DNA from: an uncultured Clostridia bacterium
GTDB taxonomy: Bacteria; Bacillota_I; Bacilli_A; RF39; UBA660
DNA length: 18,435 bases
NCBI GenBank assembly: GCA_946533175.1
Contig: CAMNBS010000015.1
Coordinates: 1 to 18,435 of the forward strand
Direction of reading: 5' to 3'
Position numbers and translations under genes: made by a program. How positions within the stretch are numbered: position 1 is the stretch's first letter; each line of letters begins with the position of its first letter. The notes beneath the pieces are model-generated. The model had not been told where the DNA came from. It worked only from the letters and a program-made list of their open reading frames with translations, and ran no database searches. This document shows, piece by piece, positions 1 to 6,655 of the stretch.

Positions 1-764
1 AATCTATCGAAATTCAAAATAAATTAGATAGTGATATAGCTATGAGTTTTGATGAGTGTCCTGCTTATCCATCAACGCATGAATATATGGAAAAAAGTAT
101 TGAAAGAACGCTTCGTTGGGCAAAAAGAGGAAAAGATGTTTTTAATAATCCTCGTCAAAGTTTATTTGGAATTGTTCAAGGAGGAGAATATCCTGATTTA
201 CGAAAAAAAAGTGCTATTGAAACCGCTAAACTTGATTTTGATGGATATAGTATTGGAGGAACTAGTGTTGGGGAAACCAAACGAGTTATGTATAAAATGG
301 TGGAATATGCTACAGAATATATGCCGGAAGATAAAGTTCGTTATCTAATGGGAGTAGGCGATCCAATTGATATTATTGAAGGAGTAATTCGAGGAATTGA
401 TATTTTTGATTGTGTCTTACCAACCAGAATAGCAAGACATGCTAATGCCTTTACTAAATATGGAAAAATTAACCTAAAAAATGCTAAATTTAAAGAAGAT
501 TTTACTCCAATTGAAGATGATTGTGATTGCTATGCTTGTAAGAATTTTACTAAAGCTTATATTCGTCACTTAGTTACATTAAATGAAATGTTAGGTAGTA
601 GATTATTATCTATTCATAATTTACGTTTTTTAACAAGGCTTACTGAAGATTTACGTGAATGTATAAAAAAAGATAATATTTTGGAATATCGTGAACAATT
701 TATTAAAAATTATTATGGGGATAAAGATTATTTGAGCAATAAGACAACTGGTCAAGGTGAATAA
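1..764 (+). CDS. tgt: queuine/preQ1 tRNA-ribosyltransferase, 5'-truncated by window edge
   Basis: Bacterial Tgt swaps the guanine at position 34 of GUN-anticodon tRNAs for preQ1, on the queuosine pathway. Only the C-terminal 253 residues are present. The frame is open from base 3, so the ATG at 42 is internal and about the first third of the protein lies outside the window. What is visible is highly typical: SFDECPAYP early on, LFGIVQGG, YSIGGTSVGE, then GIDIFDCVLPTRIARHA, whose Asp (codon 408-410) matches the catalytic nucleophile. The zinc site is intact: Cys codons at 522, 528 and 537 (CDCYAC) and the His codon at 615 (SIHN). The stop overlaps the tsaC start by one base, which suggests coupled translation. 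Identification is firm. Whether preQ1 is made or salvaged cannot be judged from this window. Confidence 0.96.
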   Translation, partial: SIEIQNKLDSDIAMSFDECPAYPSTHEYMEKSIERTLRWAKRGKDVFNNPRQSLFGIVQGGEYPDLRKKSAIETAKLDFDGYSIGGTSVGETKRVMYKMVEYATEYMPEDKVRYLMGVGDPIDIIEGVIRGIDIFDCVLPTRIARHANAFTKYGKINLKNAKFKEDFTPIEDDCDCYACKNFTKAYIRHLVTLNEMLGSRLLSIHNLRFLTRLTEDLRECIKKDNILEYREQFIKNYYGDKDYLSNKTTGQGE

Positions 765-1750
765 TGAAGGTCATTAAAGAAGATGATTTAGATAAAGCGA
801 TAGAAAGTCTAAATAAAGGGAATTTAATTATTTTTCCAACTGAAACGGTTTATGGTCTGGGGGCTAATGCACTAGATTCTCTAGCTGTTGATAAAATTTT
901 TGCAGCTAAAAATCGGCAAAGTAATAATCCTCTAATTGTTCATCTAAAAAATAAAGAAGAAATTAATAAATATGCTATCATTAATAATGATGTTGAAAGA
1001 AAATTAATCAATTATTTTATGCCAGGACCTTTTACCCTTATTTTACAAAAAAAAGATCTTATTCCTAGTAATGTTACTTGTCAATTGGATACAGTTGGTA
1101 TTCGTGTTCCAATCGATAAAATAGCGCATAAATTACTTGAAAAATTATCTTTTCCTATTGCAGCACCATCGGCAAATAAGTCAACTAAGCCAAGTGGAAC
1201 TAATGTTTTGGATATTATTGATGATTTTACTGATTCCGTTGATTATATTATTGATGGTGGTGATTCTTTAATTGGTCTTGAAAGTACTGTTGTTAAAGTA
1301 ATAGATAATATACCGACAATATTAAGACCTGGATTTATTACGAAAGAGGATATTGAAGAAGTTATTGGAAAATGCCATGTATCAGAATATCTTTTTAAAA
1401 AAGCTGATGGACAAGTAGAATCACCGGGAATGTTATATAAGCATTATGCTCCTAAAACCGAATGTATACTGTGTGATAAAGAGATAATAAATGATTTTAT
1501 AGATACTACAAAAAAGGTTATCGTTATAGGGCATAACCTTAATATTACATGTTATAAATACTATGATTATGGTAAAACTTTCGAAGATATCGCTCATAAT
1601 ATTTTTAAATTATTACGTCAAGCTGACAGGGATAAAGCTGATTTAATTATTATTGAAGCAACTTCTATTAAATCACTAGGCTTAGCGATTATGAATCGAT
1701 TAATTCGAACATGTAATTATAATTATAAGAGGTATAATGAAAATAGTTAA
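764..1750 (+). CDS. tsaC: L-threonylcarbamoyladenylate synthase (Sua5/YwlC type)
   Basis: This cytoplasmic enzyme makes threonylcarbamoyl-AMP from threonine, bicarbonate and ATP, the first step of t6A37 formation in ANN-decoding tRNAs. The 328-residue length and two-part layout fit the long Sua5/YwlC form rather than the short TsaC/YrdC form. The YrdC domain covers about residues 8-195, with FPTETVYGLGANA (24-36), KNRQSNNPLIVH (49-60), MPGPFTLIL (86-94), VGIRVP (111-116), APSANKSTKPSGT (134-146) and GLESTVV (171-177). After the linker SPGMLYKHYAP (220-230) comes the smaller Sua5 domain to the C-terminus. The ATG shares its first base with the tgt stop, and the 3' end overlaps recX by 14 bp. 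The B. subtilis orthologue is named ywlC. The substrate role is known for the family, not tested here. Confidence 0.95.
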   Translation: MKVIKEDDLDKAIESLNKGNLIIFPTETVYGLGANALDSLAVDKIFAAKNRQSNNPLIVHLKNKEEINKYAIINNDVERKLINYFMPGPFTLILQKKDLIPSNVTCQLDTVGIRVPIDKIAHKLLEKLSFPIAAPSANKSTKPSGTNVLDIIDDFTDSVDYIIDGGDSLIGLESTVVKVIDNIPTILRPGFITKEDIEEVIGKCHVSEYLFKKADGQVESPGMLYKHYAPKTECILCDKEIINDFIDTTKKVIVIGHNLNITCYKYYDYGKTFEDIAHNIFKLLRQADRDKADLIIIEATSIKSLGLAIMNRLIRTCNYNYKRYNENS

Positions 1751-2465
1751 ATATCAAAAAACAAATGGGAATAAATATCATGTTTTTTTAGAAAATGGTG
1801 AAAAAATAACTTTATATGAAGATATTATTTTAAAAGAGAATTTACTAATTGAAAAAGAAATTAATGATGTAGATTATATTCTTCAATTAAATAATAAATA
1901 TGCTATTTATGATGTAGCTTTGAAATATTTAAATCATCATGTTGTTTCTATAAAAGAAATGGAAGAATATTTACGTAAAAAAGACTTTGATGAAAAAGAT
2001 ATTCACCAAAATGTGGATAAATTAATTGAAAAAGGTTATTTGAATGACTCTTTTTATGCTAAATGTTATATAGCTGATCATATTAATTTTTCGAATGATG
2101 GTCCATATAAAATAATCAAGCATTTAACAGATAATGATATTTCTTATAATATATATAATGAATATCTAAAAATTGAGAATAGTTTTTGGATGAATAGAAT
2201 CAATAAATATATCGAAAAACAAAAAAAAACAAATAAAAAAAGTCTTTATTATTTTAAAAATAAAATGCTTCTTAATTTAATTAATTTAGGATATGATAAA
2301 GAAATGATTAATGAATGTATGAATGGTATTTCTTTGGATAATCAACAAGAATTACTGGAAAAAGAACGAGAAAAAATAACCAAAAAATTATCACGAAAAT
2401 ATTCCGGTAGTGAATTAGAACGAAAAATAAAAGAAAAAATGTTTCAATTAGGATTTTTTGAATAA
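1737..2465 (+). CDS. recX: RecX-family regulator of RecA
   Basis: RecX proteins bind RecA filaments and modulate recombination and the SOS response. The 242-residue product has the RecX helical-repeat signature: YAIYDVALKYL (55-65), SIKEMEEYLRKKDF (71-84), IHQNVDKLIEKGYLND (89-104) with YAKCYI following, and G123-x4-I127 before a second, more divergent repeat. The N-terminal extension of about 50 residues and a lysine/glutamate-rich third repeat are usual in Firmicutes RecX. The ATG at 1737 lies inside the end of tsaC and is preceded by AAGAGG at 1727-1732, so translation is probably coupled. No recA lies in the window, and the position after tsaC is not obviously functional. The sequence is divergent, so the family call is somewhat less certain than for its neighbours. 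Confidence 0.85.
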   Translation: MKIVKYQKTNGNKYHVFLENGEKITLYEDIILKENLLIEKEINDVDYILQLNNKYAIYDVALKYLNHHVVSIKEMEEYLRKKDFDEKDIHQNVDKLIEKGYLNDSFYAKCYIADHINFSNDGPYKIIKHLTDNDISYNIYNEYLKIENSFWMNRINKYIEKQKKTNKKSLYYFKNKMLLNLINLGYDKEMINECMNGISLDNQQELLEKEREKITKKLSRKYSGSELERKIKEKMFQLGFFE

Positions 2466-2469
2466 AACA

Positions 2470-2478
2470 TGATATAAT
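2470..2478 (+). promoter_or_regulatory. putative extended -10 promoter for the SpoU methyltransferase-rimM-trmD run
   Basis: A perfect extended -10 element (TG-n-TATAAT, 2470-2478) sits in the only non-coding gap (44 bp) of the upstream part of this run. No convincing -35 is visible at 16-18 bp spacing, which is normal for extended -10 promoters. A start near 2485 would give a leader of about 25 nt carrying the GAAGGTG ribosome site at 2499-2505. AT-rich DNA produces chance TATAAT matches, so this rests on the TG extension and the location. Confidence 0.55.
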
Positions 2479-2509
2479 AAAAGCGATTTATTGATTTTGA
2501 AGGTGTATT

Positions 2510-3253
2510 ATGTTAATAACGAGTTTAGAAAATAAAAAAATAAAGAAGTATGCTTCTCTAAAGAATAATAAAATACGAAAAAAAGAAGGATTATTTCTTG
2601 TAGAAGGAATGCATCTTCTTAAAGAAGCTTATGATAGTGGAATTCTTGTGGATATTTTACTATTAGATGGTGAAGAATTATCTTTTTCTTATCCCGGAGA
2701 AATAACTTATGTAACAGGTGATATTTTAAAAAAAATATCTAATCTTACTAATTATTCTAGTGTTATTGGAGTATGTAAAATAAAAAAGAACTCCGAGATT
2801 ATGGGAAATCATCTACTAATTTTAGATGATGTTGGTGATCCTGGGAATGTTGGAACAATTATTCGTAGTAGTAAAGCTTTTGATGTTGATACTATTATTT
2901 TTTCCACTAATTCTGTGGATATTTATAATGATAAGGTTTTAAGAAGTACCCAAGGAATGCTTTTTCATATGAATATTTTATATGCTGATTTGGAAATAGT
3001 TCTTCCAGAATTAAAAGAAAAGGGTTATGAAATATTAGGAACAGATGTTCATCATGGCGAGGATGTCCGCGATGTTAAAGTGGATAAATATGCTCTTGTT
3101 ATGGGAAATGAAGGTCATGGTGTACGGGAAAGTATTAAGGCATTATGTGATAAAAACTTATATATTAAAATGAATAAAGATTGTGAAAGTTTAAATGTTG
3201 CAGTAGCTACTAGTATTCTTTTATATGAGCTTAATAGGGGGAAAAATGAGTAG
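2510..3253 (+). CDS. SpoU/TrmH-family RNA 2'-O-ribose methyltransferase
   Basis: A SAM-dependent ribose methyltransferase acting on rRNA or tRNA. At 247 residues it matches the YsgA/RlmB-like size class. An N-terminal substrate-binding domain (about 1-95) carries RKKEGLFLVEG (23-33). The SPOUT trefoil-knot catalytic domain then shows the three family motifs: motif 1 DPGNVGTIIRSSKAF (110-124) with Asn113 and Arg119, motif 2 VMGNEGHGV (197-205), and motif 3 SLNVAVATSILLYE (227-240). The exact target nucleotide cannot be read from sequence; 23S rRNA is likely by analogy with RlmB and YsgA. Start ATG at 2510 has GAAGGTG at 2499-2505. The 3' end overlaps rimM by 8 bp, consistent with joint expression of ribosome- and tRNA-maturation functions. 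Confidence 0.92.
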   Translation: MLITSLENKKIKKYASLKNNKIRKKEGLFLVEGMHLLKEAYDSGILVDILLLDGEELSFSYPGEITYVTGDILKKISNLTNYSSVIGVCKIKKNSEIMGNHLLILDDVGDPGNVGTIIRSSKAFDVDTIIFSTNSVDIYNDKVLRSTQGMLFHMNILYADLEIVLPELKEKGYEILGTDVHHGEDVRDVKVDKYALVMGNEGHGVRESIKALCDKNLYIKMNKDCESLNVAVATSILLYELNRGKNE

Positions 3254-3707
3254 AGTTTTGTTAGGAAAATATGTTAATACTCATGGAATTAAAGGGGAAA
3301 TTCGCATTAAATCTTCTTTTGATTTTAAAAATCGTGTTTTTCAAAAGGGGAATAAAATAATTATTGATAATCAAGATTATGAAATATTAACATATCGAAG
3401 ACATAAAGATTTTGACATGGTAACTTTAGTGGGAATTGATGATATTAATAAAATTCCATTTGTAAAAAATACTAATGTCTATATTAATAGAGAAGATTAT
3501 ATAAAAGAAAAGGAATATTTAGATAAAGATTTAGTTGGTTTTATAGCTTATAATAATGAAATAAAAAGAGAAGTTTTAGATATTGTTTATTTAGAAAAAG
3601 GGAAAAAATTATTAAAAACTAATAATGGTTATATTCCTTTTGAATTAATTCAGAATGTCAATTTAAAAGATAAAACAATTCAAATTATGGAGGTTAGTGG
3701 ATTATGA
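3246..3707 (+). CDS. rimM: ribosome maturation factor RimM
   Basis: RimM binds ribosomal protein S19 and assists late maturation of the 30S head. The protein is 153 residues, slightly short but within the family range of about 165. The N-terminal beta-barrel opens with the diagnostic LGKYVNTHGIKGEIRI (6-21), and a C-terminal PRC-barrel domain follows from about residue 90 (DLVGFIAY, GYIPFELIQNV). The open frame extends to an ATG at 3225, but the ATG at 3246 is preferred: it follows AGGGGG at 3236-3241 with 4-nt spacing, and starts the protein just before the conserved barrel. It overlaps the upstream methyltransferase gene by 8 bp and its TGA stop overlaps the trmD ATG. The rimM-trmD order is classical in bacteria. 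Confidence 0.94.
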   Translation: MSRVLLGKYVNTHGIKGEIRIKSSFDFKNRVFQKGNKIIIDNQDYEILTYRRHKDFDMVTLVGIDDINKIPFVKNTNVYINREDYIKEKEYLDKDLVGFIAYNNEIKREVLDIVYLEKGKKLLKTNNGYIPFELIQNVNLKDKTIQIMEVSGL

Positions 3708-4390
3708 AAATAGACATTTTGTCATTATTTCCTGAAATGTTTACTGGTCCTTTTACCGAATCAATTATTAAAAGAGCTCGAAATGAAGGAAAAGTTGAGA
3801 TAAATATTCATGATTTTAGAGAATATTCTCATGATCCTCATAAAAATGTTGATGATACACCATTTGGTGGTGGTAGTGGAATGGTATTAATGTGTCAACC
3901 AATCTTTGATTGCGTTAACCATTTGAAATCAGATGATTCATTGGTAATAATGATGACACCTAGTGGAAAACAATATCAGCAACAACTAGCTTATGATTTA
4001 AGTAAAAAAAAGCATTTAATTATTATTTGTGGTCATTATGAAGGATTTGATGAGCGAATAAGAAGTATTTGTGATTTAGAAATAAGCATTGGCGATTATA
4101 TTTTAACTGGTGGCGAAATACCTTGTATGGTTATGGTTGATAGTATAGTGAGACTTTTAGATGGTGTTATTGATAAGGAAAGCAGTTTAAATGAATCTTT
4201 TAATAATTATCTTCTTGATTATCCTGTTTATACTAAACCAAGAGTATATAATGGAATGGAGGTTCCAGAAGTATTATTATCTGGTGATCATCAAAAAATA
4301 AAAGATTATCGCTTATCAGAACAAATTAGAAAAACCAAGGAAATAAGACCTGATTTATTGGAGCATTATAATGAAAATGATATTAAATAA
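3704..4390 (+). CDS. trmD: tRNA (guanine-N1-)-methyltransferase TrmD
   Basis: TrmD methylates G37 of tRNAs whose codons begin with C or G, preventing +1 frameshifting; it is usually essential. The 228-residue protein holds the family motifs: KIDILSLFPEMF (2-13), NVDDTPFGGGSGMV (48-61), GHYEGFDERI (110-119), SIGDYILTGGE (128-138) in the knot that binds SAM, and VDSIVRLL (145-152), whose Asp146 fits the proposed general base. The C-terminal tRNA-binding part has LLDYPVYTKP (170-179) and VPEVLLSGDH (187-196). It is coupled to rimM by an ATGA overlap (3704-3707), and its end overlaps the next gene by 20 bp. It shares position 37 with the upstream tsaC product, but the two act on different tRNA sets. 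Confidence 0.97.
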   Translation: MKIDILSLFPEMFTGPFTESIIKRARNEGKVEINIHDFREYSHDPHKNVDDTPFGGGSGMVLMCQPIFDCVNHLKSDDSLVIMMTPSGKQYQQQLAYDLSKKKHLIIICGHYEGFDERIRSICDLEISIGDYILTGGEIPCMVMVDSIVRLLDGVIDKESSLNESFNNYLLDYPVYTKPRVYNGMEVPEVLLSGDHQKIKDYRLSEQIRKTKEIRPDLLEHYNENDIK

Positions 4391-4805
4391 AGAAAAAAAA
4401 TATAAAAACTATATGTCACTTAACCTTAATGATTACTTTACGATTAATGGAAAAAAAAATAAGGTAATGATACGAATTTATAATGAAGAAATGATAAATA
4501 ATGTTCTAATGAAAGGGATAAATGCTCGTCTAAAGAAAATATTAGAATTAATGCTAATAGCCGAGGATGATACTGATCCATCAAATGGATTATTGTTATG
4601 TCTTAATGAAACTGAAAAATTTAAAAAGGAATTAATAAACAAGAATAGAAAATTTTTACAAAAAGAAAAATTTGAATTTTTAACTAAAAAGATAGCTTTA
4701 TTAAAAAAAGAAATTGAAAATAAAATATTTATTGTTAGAATGAATCAAATGAGTAATATGCCTTATGTAGAAAGGGAAGAAAAATCCTCTTCTAAAGGCC
4801 GATAA
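4371..4805 (+). CDS. hypothetical protein of unknown function, 144 residues, between trmD and secG
   Basis: I do not recognise this family. The product is a soluble, highly charged protein with no signal peptide or membrane segment. Residues 20-45 look like short beta strands (DYFTINGKKNKVMIRIYN). The segment LKKILELMLIAEDDTDPSN (54-72) is the most structured and least repetitive part. Residues 80-120 form a lysine/glutamate-rich helix that could be a coiled coil, and the tail is polar. Start ATG at 4371 has GGAG at 4360-4363 with 7-nt spacing, inside the end of trmD; an ATG at 4377 is an alternative. The coding signal is good: ribosome site, overlap with trmD, and codon use like its neighbours. 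Being embedded in a translation-related operon suggests, but does not show, a role in that process. Confidence 0.75.
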   Translation: MKMILNKEKKYKNYMSLNLNDYFTINGKKNKVMIRIYNEEMINNVLMKGINARLKKILELMLIAEDDTDPSNGLLLCLNETEKFKKELINKNRKFLQKEKFEFLTKKIALLKKEIENKIFIVRMNQMSNMPYVEREEKSSSKGR

Positions 4806-4812
4806 TTTTGTG

Positions 4813-4841
4813 TTGCTTTTTTCGTATAAATATAGTATATT
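4813..4841 (+). promoter_or_regulatory. sigma-A-type promoter for secG
   Basis: TTGCTT (4813-4818) and TATATT (4836-4841) are separated by 17 bp in the 57-bp gap before secG. Initiation near 4848 would leave a short leader with the GAGGTTG ribosome site at 4851-4857. The spacing is ideal and both boxes are near consensus, so secG is probably transcribed separately in addition to any read-through from trmD. Confidence 0.65.
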
Positions 4842-4862
4842 ATTGAGAGTGAGGTTGAGTTT

Positions 4863-5078
4863 ATGAAAATATTTTTTTTAATAGTTGCGATTTTATTGAT
4901 TGTAATTGTTTTACTTCAAAGTGGTAAAGCTGAAGCAGCTAGTCAAATAATTAGTGGTGGAAATATTGATTTATTTAATAAAAGAAAAGAAAGAGGTAGT
5001 GAACTATTTATTAGTCGTTTAACACTAGTTCTTGGTATTGTTTTCTTTACTTTAACTATTTTAATGGATATCATATAA
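4863..5078 (+). CDS. secG: protein-export membrane protein SecG
   Basis: SecG is the small non-essential subunit of the SecYEG translocon and stimulates SecA-driven export. The 71-residue product has the family topology: TM1 at about residues 2-19 ending in IVLLQSGKAE, a cytoplasmic loop with ISGGNIDLFNKRKERGSE, and TM2 at about residues 50-70. The conserved LLQSGK and a Gly-Gly loop before LF-x-K are diagnostic despite the small size. ATG at 4863 follows GAGGTTG at 4851-4857. It has its own promoter and is closed by a strong terminator, and it is the last gene of the + strand housekeeping run. In B. subtilis secG is followed by rnr and smpB; those genes are not here. Confidence 0.94.
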   Translation: MKIFFLIVAILLIVIVLLQSGKAEAASQIISGGNIDLFNKRKERGSELFISRLTLVLGIVFFTLTILMDII

Positions 5079-5090
5079 TTATTCGAATTT

Positions 5091-5119
5091 AAAATGAGTA
5101 GATACTACTCATTTTTTTT
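5091..5119 (+). terminator. intrinsic terminator after secG
   Basis: A perfect inverted repeat with an 11-bp stem (5091-5101 pairs with 5105-5115; core AATGAGTAG/CTACTCATT) and a 3-nt ATA loop is followed by a run of eight T (5112-5119). It starts 12 bp after the secG stop. On the opposite strand only four T follow the stem, so it mainly serves the + strand. Confidence 0.9.
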
Positions 5120-5121
5120 GT

Positions 5122-5153
5122 TAAAAAATGAAGAAAAAACTTTTTCTTCATTT
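5122..5153 (-). terminator. intrinsic terminator after the polysaccharide deacetylase gene
   Basis: Read on the - strand, arms at 5153-5141 and 5138-5126 form a long A/T-rich stem around GAAG/CTTC with a very small loop, then six T (5128-5123, partly shared with the stem). The upstream arm begins inside the deacetylase stop codon. Two to four inner A-T pairs probably open to make a usable loop. It lies back to back with the secG terminator, separating two converging units. Confidence 0.8.
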
Positions 5154-6096
5154 ACTTATTAATCATAACACTTTCATAAAATAGGGGAAGGATAATATAA
5201 TTTCTATCTTGTAGATATTTAATGACATCCGGTAGAATATTAGTTGTTACCCAATGATAATCATGGAATAAAACAACTTCAATATTTTCATTGATACTTC
5301 CAGTAAAGTTTTTCCATCCGGTTTTTACATTACTTAATGAACCACCATCTCCATCTTGAGCAGTCCAATCTACCCAACCATATCCATTTTTACGAAGTTC
5401 TGCTACCATAGCGTTAAATCTGGATGTTCCTCCTTGGGCTTTAGGAGTTCCACTTCCTCCTGGAAAACGGGCAATGTTAGTGGTAATACCAGTATATTTT
5501 TTTATTAAATCTTCTTGTTTTTTTATGGCATTAATAAATGATGAGGCACTACTATATAAACCTCGATTCCAGCCATGAGTATAGGTGTGATTAGCAATAG
5601 TATGATTTGCTTTAGCATATTCTTGATATAGTTTATGACATTCATATTTTTTATTATCATAACAATATGTTCCATTAACATTGGTGGTAAAGAAAGTTGC
5701 TTTTACTTTGTTCTTTTTTAGAATATTTAAAACTTTATAGGTATTATAATATGGTCCATCATCAAAAGTTAAATAAGCTATTTTATATTTTGTTTCTTTC
5801 TTTTTTATTTTTTGTTCTAATTCTTGCGCTAATTTAAAGACGGTTTCTTTTTTTTCTTTAATTGTTTCATCAATATTTTGTAATTCTTGAATTTTATGAT
5901 TAATTTCTTCAATTTCTTTTTCACTTATCGAGTCATCATCTAATAATACTTTATATTGATTAGTTAAAGTTTCTTTTTCTTTCTTTTGTTTTTCTAATGT
6001 TTGATGTTCAGAATATATTAAATAAAGCATTCCTAATGATAATAGAATATTAATTATGATAAAGATTTTTGTAATTTTTCTTCCATTTCTTTCCAT
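5152..6096 (-). CDS. membrane-anchored polysaccharide deacetylase (NodB/CE4 fold) with coiled-coil stalk
   Basis: CE4 enzymes remove N-acetyl groups from GlcNAc or MurNAc polymers using a metal. The 314-residue protein has a short basic N-terminus, one TM at about residues 9-28 and a lysine/glutamate-rich coiled coil at about 30-100. The NodB domain runs from 105 to the end and has all five motifs: TFDDGP (110-115), NHTYTH (169-174) with both metal His, RFPGG (210-214), WTAQDGD (244-250) and LFHD (276-279). The catalytic residues are therefore present and activity is expected on the outer face of the membrane, probably on peptidoglycan or a wall glycan. Start ATG at 6096 follows a strong AGGAG (6109-6105, - strand) located inside the preceding gene. 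The exact substrate is unknown. Confidence 0.92.
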   Translation of the reverse strand: MERNGRKITKIFIIINILLSLGMLYLIYSEHQTLEKQKKEKETLTNQYKVLLDDDSISEKEIEEINHKIQELQNIDETIKEKKETVFKLAQELEQKIKKKETKYKIAYLTFDDGPYYNTYKVLNILKKNKVKATFFTTNVNGTYCYDNKKYECHKLYQEYAKANHTIANHTYTHGWNRGLYSSASSFINAIKKQEDLIKKYTGITTNIARFPGGSGTPKAQGGTSRFNAMVAELRKNGYGWVDWTAQDGDGGSLSNVKTGWKNFTGSINENIEVVLFHDYHWVTTNILPDVIKYLQDRNYIILPLFYESVMINK

Positions 6097-6518
6097 ATAT
6101 TTAACTCCTCTAATTGATCTTTAACATCTTTTTCTATTTTTTCGTATTCTGTTTCTTTTTCTTTTTTTTCTTCTTTAGAATTATTTATTTTCTTTTCTAC
6201 CTTGGTAATATTATTGTTATAATTAGTTATTTCTCCTTTTAATATTTCATTTTGTTTTTTGAAATAAAAACAAATAATTACTATGATAATAAGAACGATA
6301 ATTGAAATAATTAATATTATTGGAAATAAAATACTTGTTTTTTTTGGGATGTTTTCAGTATCTTTTTTTGCTGTTTCTTTTTCATGATCTTCTTCAACTG
6401 TTTGAATAGTTTCCACTTTTTTAGATGTTTTTTTTGCTACTTTAATCTTTTTTGGTTTTATTTCTTTTTCTTCACTCAAAACTTCAATAATTTCTTCTTT
6501 CTTTCTATTTTTCTTCAT
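6054..6518 (-). CDS. lysine-rich single-pass membrane protein with extracytoplasmic coiled coil, function unknown
   Basis: Not recognised as a named family. The 154-residue product has a very basic, low-complexity cytoplasmic N-terminus (1-60, many KK and EE pairs), one strong TM at about 62-86 (a run of I, V and L ending in CFYFKK), and a charged helix at about 88-153 rich in K, E and N with coiled-coil periodicity. The frame opens at an ATG at 6530, but the ATG at 6518 is preferred: GGTGA lies 6 nt ahead of it, while the 6530 codon has no ribosome site and would sit almost on the transcription start. The 3' end overlaps the deacetylase gene by 43 bp in another frame and contains its ribosome site, so the two are co-translated. 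It may be a partner or scaffold for the deacetylase (inference). Confidence 0.72.
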   Translation of the reverse strand: MKKNRKKEEIIEVLSEEKEIKPKKIKVAKKTSKKVETIQTVEEDHEKETAKKDTENIPKKTSILFPIILIISIIVLIIIVIICFYFKKQNEILKGEITNYNNNITKVEKKINNSKEEKKEKETEYEKIEKDVKDQLEELNIWKEMEEKLQKSLS

Positions 6519-6538
6519 AATCTTCACCATACGAGATA

Positions 6539-6567
6539 ATTATAGTATAATTTGTTAATTTCTTCAA
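6539..6567 (-). promoter_or_regulatory. sigma-A-type promoter for the coiled-coil/deacetylase operon
   Basis: On the - strand, TTGAAG (6567-6562) and a consensus TATAAT (6544-6539) are spaced by exactly 17 bp. Initiation near 6532 gives a leader of about 14 nt to the ATG at 6518, which supports that start over 6530. Confidence 0.75.
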
Positions 6568-6595
6568 CAATTTTTGACTAATTATGCCTATTTTG

Positions 6596-6624
6596 TGGAC
6601 GGTTTTATTCTTATATGGTATAAT
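6596..6624 (+). promoter_or_regulatory. extended -10 promoter for the polysaccharide locus
   Basis: TGGACG (6596-6601; 4 of 6 match TTGACA) lies 17 bp before a consensus TATAAT (6619-6624), which also has the TG extension (6616-6617). It is divergent from the deacetylase-operon promoter, the two -35 boxes being about 28 bp apart. No other strong promoter or terminator was seen before the window end, so it may drive the whole locus. Confidence 0.7.
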
Positions 6625-6655
6625 TAAAAAGATTGATTGACGTAAAGAGGGAAAT

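Noticed and set aside
49..348. A 99-codon open frame overlapping tgt, and similar frames at 8155-8481, 8617-8904, 9706-9906, 10275-10538, 11680-11946 and 16110-16376 on the - strand
   Set aside because: Each lies wholly or almost wholly inside a well-supported gene with family motifs. Their translations are low-complexity or unlike known proteins.
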